DNA from: a virus
IMG/VR virus record: IMGVR_UViG_3300033550_000024
Span: 1 to 29,753 of that record
Direction: 5' to 3' (one strand)
DNA length: 29,753 nucleotides
In this document: piece after piece, positions 26,879 to 29,753 of the stretch
Layout of the letters: the number at the start of each line of letters is the position of its first letter
Position numbering within the stretch: the first letter of the stretch is position 1
Position numbers and translations under genes: made by a program
Notes under the pieces: model-generated
The model's input: the letters and a program-made list of their open reading frames with translations, nothing else
What the model was told of the DNA's origin: nothing
Databases searched by the model: none

Positions 26879-29025
26879 CACGCAGCGTCCGACGTTTCGA
26901 TGTAAGTTATAGCGATTCGCACCTTGGCTCCCGCAGCGCCTGCGGCACTGGCGGTAACGTTTGTTCCATCGACCGACACTGCCGGTATCCCTACCGCCTC
27001 CGTCGAGGCCCCTTTATACATAGCCGTAACGTGCAAGACCTTGAGATTACCTGCGGCGATCCCGTGCGCCCAGGTAGCTACACCGGACCCGTTAGCGGTA
27101 ACGGTGGACGTTTTAGTTCTAGCTCCCCCGATAACCAGCTCATTGTAGATATCCTTGTTAATCAACCCTTGGATATTGTCGCTGTAGTATCCGATGCCGG
27201 AAGGCGCCGATATCTGAGCACCGTATAGGTGATTTTTAGTGACTACGTGCGGCCCGTCGACGGAGGCCACGAAGAATAATTGAGTGCCGGTAGCCCCGAG
27301 TGTCGACAATTCATTGCCGATTGCGATAACGGTTCCTGCTGGTGCGGAGATTATCGGCTGAACGAATCCAGCGTCAGGCTGATAGATAAAATTGTTCCCT
27401 GTTAGTAGCAGCTTACCCGCTGAGAGGATAAACAGGCACGCGTCATTCGGCTTGTAAACCTGGCAGCTGGTCATCGATACGACTGCGGAACCTGACAAAG
27501 TCATCCATGCGGAGAATAAAGCCGCAGGGAAATTCGCGCCTACCTGGAACTGCACCCCTGTATAGGAAAGATTCCCCCCTGAGATATTAAGTTTCGGGGT
27601 ACTAACTTGGCCCGCAGATTGGAAGCCCCCGATCACAGAAATAGAGCCCGCGCTCATAGTAATCCCGCCGAACCCGTCGAGGTCGCAACTCGTGATAGTA
27701 CCGAAGCACGATCCAGGGTTAGCACGAACGCCGCTAAAAAAGTTGAACGGGGTAGCGCAGTACGTGAGGCAATCGGTTACGTGAAGATCGTCGCAACGAC
27801 CGACGTTCCAACCTGTCGCACCCCCCGCTTGAGTCATGATCAAGGTTTGATTGGTAGTCAGGTACGCGGGCCACAGGTGGCACTTGTCGAAACGGACACT
27901 ATCAATAGCGCCGTCCAACCAAAAGCCTTTAGAGAACGCGGCCATGGTGATGTCTTCAGCCGTGGACTGACCGACGTTGTCGCGCCAATCGAAACCAACG
28001 ATAGCGCCGGAAACGATCAGGGATTTGGCGCGCTGGCCGGGAATGTTAAGCCCGCTAATAGCTGGTGGATACTGGGTCAGGTTGGCAAATACTGAGGTGT
28101 CAGGCTGAGTCATAAGAACGGAAAAGTTCTCGTACTCGATACCCGACGCGGCGGATACAAAGACGCCCGTTGCGGAAAGGTTGAACGTAGAGTCGACCTT
28201 AATTACAGAACGGTACTTTCCGACCCCCTCTACACGCTGACCGGACGTCGCAAGGGTGATCGCGTCACGTACAAGCCATGCCGCCTGACCGAGGTTTATG
28301 TTTAGGCCTTTAGCCGCGATATTACTTAGCGCTTGCGTAGCGTCTTCAACGCCACCTGGCTTACCCCCGGCCTGTGCCACACCGACGGTGCCATTGTGGT
28401 TGAGAACCCACAGGCCCCCGTCGTCAGCCTCGATTACAGACCAATCGTCCGCTACGAGACCCGTGGTCACCAAGGGTACGTAATAAAACGCGCCGCCGCC
28501 TGGGATGTCTTCGTAAAAACTAGAGGTCTGCGCGAATCTTGAGGCGCCGATAGTTGGCAGAGCCTTAAGGGCCGCAACGCTTCTCGCAGTTTGTGACGCG
28601 CCTGCAATAATACTGGCGCCCACTGCAGGGTCACTTAGCTCGGAGCGTAAGATAGCGTCTGCGTTAAAAGCAAACAACTGTGGCTGATCAGTCGCCCAAG
28701 TTCCGGTTAGGGTCAGTGGTAGCACCGCGTCGGTAGCAGGTTTATACGCGATACCGTCGCGTACTGTGTACTGATTGCGCGAAGTGAAAGTCAGACCTGC
28801 TTCGTATTCACCGATGTACTGGTACCCGAACGCTAACAGAAAATCATCGACCATTTTCTCAATGCCATGCCAGGTATAGCGAACACGCGGCACGCCGGAA
28901 GGTCCGCGGTCAATCCAGCTGGTTTGCACGGGGTCATTTACCGCGACATCCAGGTTTTGCGCGTTGTCGTAGAGATCTTTTACGGCGGTAGAGCCTATAG
29001 GGTTGCCAGTGTTATAAGTCGTCAT
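26875..29025 (-). CDS. Tailspike with probable beta-helix depolymerase body
   Basis: A 716-residue protein from the ATG at 29025, after AGAAGG. The first 115 residues form the attachment part seen in phage tailspikes (STAVKDLYDNAQNLDVAVND, then TWHGIEKMVDDFLLAFGYQY). The centre (about 190-620) is rich in short strands, glycine and asparagine, with repeated turns such as ITMSAGSISVIGGFQ and LNISGGNLSYTGVQF, the look of a right-handed beta-helix. The last 90 residues form a compact strand domain (ATWAHGIAAGNLKVLHVTAM). Such proteins bind and often cleave capsule or LPS O-antigen. No catalytic residue can be named by eye. It lies between the fibre gene and the tail tip genes, which is unusual for lambda-like order. 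Confidence 0.8.
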   Translation of the reverse strand: MTTYNTGNPIGSTAVKDLYDNAQNLDVAVNDPVQTSWIDRGPSGVPRVRYTWHGIEKMVDDFLLAFGYQYIGEYEAGLTFTSRNQYTVRDGIAYKPATDAVLPLTLTGTWATDQPQLFAFNADAILRSELSDPAVGASIIAGASQTARSVAALKALPTIGASRFAQTSSFYEDIPGGGAFYYVPLVTTGLVADDWSVIEADDGGLWVLNHNGTVGVAQAGGKPGGVEDATQALSNIAAKGLNINLGQAAWLVRDAITLATSGQRVEGVGKYRSVIKVDSTFNLSATGVFVSAASGIEYENFSVLMTQPDTSVFANLTQYPPAISGLNIPGQRAKSLIVSGAIVGFDWRDNVGQSTAEDITMAAFSKGFWLDGAIDSVRFDKCHLWPAYLTTNQTLIMTQAGGATGWNVGRCDDLHVTDCLTYCATPFNFFSGVRANPGSCFGTITSCDLDGFGGITMSAGSISVIGGFQSAGQVSTPKLNISGGNLSYTGVQFQVGANFPAALFSAWMTLSGSAVVSMTSCQVYKPNDACLFILSAGKLLLTGNNFIYQPDAGFVQPIISAPAGTVIAIGNELSTLGATGTQLFFVASVDGPHVVTKNHLYGAQISAPSGIGYYSDNIQGLINKDIYNELVIGGARTKTSTVTANGSGVATWAHGIAAGNLKVLHVTAMYKGASTEAVGIPAVSVDGTNVTASAAGAAGAKVRIAITYIETSDAAW

Positions 29026-29039
29026 TTGATGCGCCTTCT

Positions 29040-29753
29040 TTAAGCGATTGGGTACGAGCCGTTTATGTAGACGACACAGCCGTTTGCGGTAATAAGATCG
29101 GTGTTGTCGTATGCGATCACGGAACCAGCTGTACCCGCTGAATTCAAACGCATGACTCCGGACTTCCCATTGACCAAGTTCTCTACGGCTGGTATTGGCA
29201 TAGACAGAGCTGGGGCCAGGGCGGTAAATGGCAAGGTGATGATCGGTACGGCACCCGTCCCCTTGGTAGTTACGGTGATGACAGCTTGAAAATAGCAAAT
29301 ACCGAAAGCGACCATATACTTCATAGTGGCAGACGCCGCGGTATAAGTGCCGGTTGTAGCGGTAAGCACCGTGCTGAAGTTCGTCCACGGTCTCTTGTTA
29401 GCGATCTCCGCTTGAACCATAGCGGACTGCGCAAGCTCTGTGGTATTGGTCCCCACCGCCGAAACGCCGAGGTTGGCGCCTGCGGTCAGCTTGCTAGCCC
29501 CTCCCGTGCCCCCATTAGCGATGGGGGTAGACACTGACCCTGCGGTAACCCGCCCTTTTGCATCCGTGGTAACGCTCCCATACGTACCGGCCGTTCCTAC
29601 GGATGCTAGGGTCATCGCCCCCGTAGCGTTAGCAGACCCGTCAAAGCTTACCGACCATGTGCCATCTCCAGTGGATGCAATAGTGCGCGCCGTAGTCAGC
29701 TTAGCAGCACTACCGGTGATATTTTCAGAAGATCCTATCGCACCGATCGCAGC
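29040..29753 (-). CDS. Tail fibre protein, N-terminus beyond window
   Basis: An open frame of 237 residues with no start before the window edge. Visible features are fibre-like repeats: ARTIASTGDGTWSVSFDGSA, then LASVGTAGTYGSVTTDAKGR, followed by TPIANGGTGGASKLTA. These GTYGSVT-D-KGRV and IANGGTG units are typical of phage tail fibres. The end is a beta-rich tip domain (FGICYFQAVITVTTKGTGAV) that probably meets the receptor. With the tailspike coded directly downstream, the phage has two candidate receptor-binding proteins. Confidence 0.8.
   Translation of the reverse strand, partial: AAIGAIGSSENITGSAAKLTTARTIASTGDGTWSVSFDGSANATGAMTLASVGTAGTYGSVTTDAKGRVTAGSVSTPIANGGTGGASKLTAGANLGVSAVGTNTTELAQSAMVQAEIANKRPWTNFSTVLTATTGTYTAASATMKYMVAFGICYFQAVITVTTKGTGAVPIITLPFTALAPALSMPIPAVENLVNGKSGVMRLNSAGTAGSVIAYDNTDLITANGCVVYINGSYPIA

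Noticed and set aside
29026-29388. Longer start for the tailspike
   Set aside because: The extra 121 residues are the antiphase reading of the fibre gene, and the ATG at 29025 has a ribosome site and a typical tailspike opening.
1-29753. CRISPR array, insertion sequence, integrase or attachment site
   Set aside because: No regularly spaced repeats, transposase, recombinase or tRNA-like attachment sequence was seen, so temperate lifestyle cannot be shown here.

Overview
The window is part of a double-stranded DNA tailed phage (or prophage) genome, most likely of a Pseudomonas or a closely related gammaproteobacterium. Genes are tightly packed, with many ATGA or GTGA stop/start overlaps. There is a phage replication set, a lambda-type lysis set and a non-contractile tail set, and I see no rRNA, tRNA, CRISPR array or insertion sequence. 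The combination of a primase-helicase, a RecB/Cas4-like nuclease, an Enc34-type ssDNA-binding protein, a family A polymerase, a VRR-NUC and a SNF2 helicase with a DUF1833 / NlpC-P60 / TipJ-type tail tip recalls siphoviruses of the Nazgul or phage 73 type. That is my recollection and was not checked by a search.

Layout. (1) Positions 1-3850, minus strand: a Cro/YdaS-like HTH regulator and its small upstream partner, a 650-residue PrimPol-helicase, a block of GTTGCA repeats and palindromes, several very small genes, and an HNH endonuclease that ends at a terminator. (2) Positions 3851-4036: a divergent control region with two rightward sigma70-like promoters and one leftward. (3) Positions 4037-21620, plus strand: one long rightward early/middle region of about 46 genes, interrupted by five internal promoter regions (about 5320, 8170, 10980, 16660 and 20150). 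It begins with small Cys-rich and accessory proteins, including a CsrA-like protein. Next come the nuclease and the ssDNA-binding protein, then an accessory block with a lipoprotein, an RMF-like protein, a Lar-like zinc ribbon and HTH or zinc-finger paralogues. Last come a family A DNA polymerase split into two genes, an HNH-AP2 homing endonuclease, VRR-NUC, SNF2 helicase, a DUF3310 protein and a DNA methyltransferase. (4) Positions 21612-29753, minus strand and convergent with region 3: late genes read leftward as tail fibre (cut by the window edge), tailspike, DUF1833 tail protein, NlpC/P60 peptidase, TipJ-like tail tip, two holin-like membrane proteins, lambda R-type endolysin, and Rz with nested Rz1.

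How the parts fit. The primase-helicase, split polymerase, ssDNA-binding protein and nucleases form a largely self-sufficient replication and recombination system. A shared 16-bp dyad (ACAA-N8-TTGT) lies in the same position in four rightward promoters, its last base being the first base of the -10 element. This points to one phage repressor, perhaps the HTH protein at 3315-3629, controlling several modules together. The promoters at 8166 and 16651 carry different palindromes and may form a second control class.

The least expected items are the shared operator, the polymerase split just before motif A, the CsrA-like protein with an internal insertion, the two pairs of duplicated Cys-rich proteins, and the GTTGCA repeat block beside the primase gene. 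All functions are read from sequence and memory of protein families; no database search was run.
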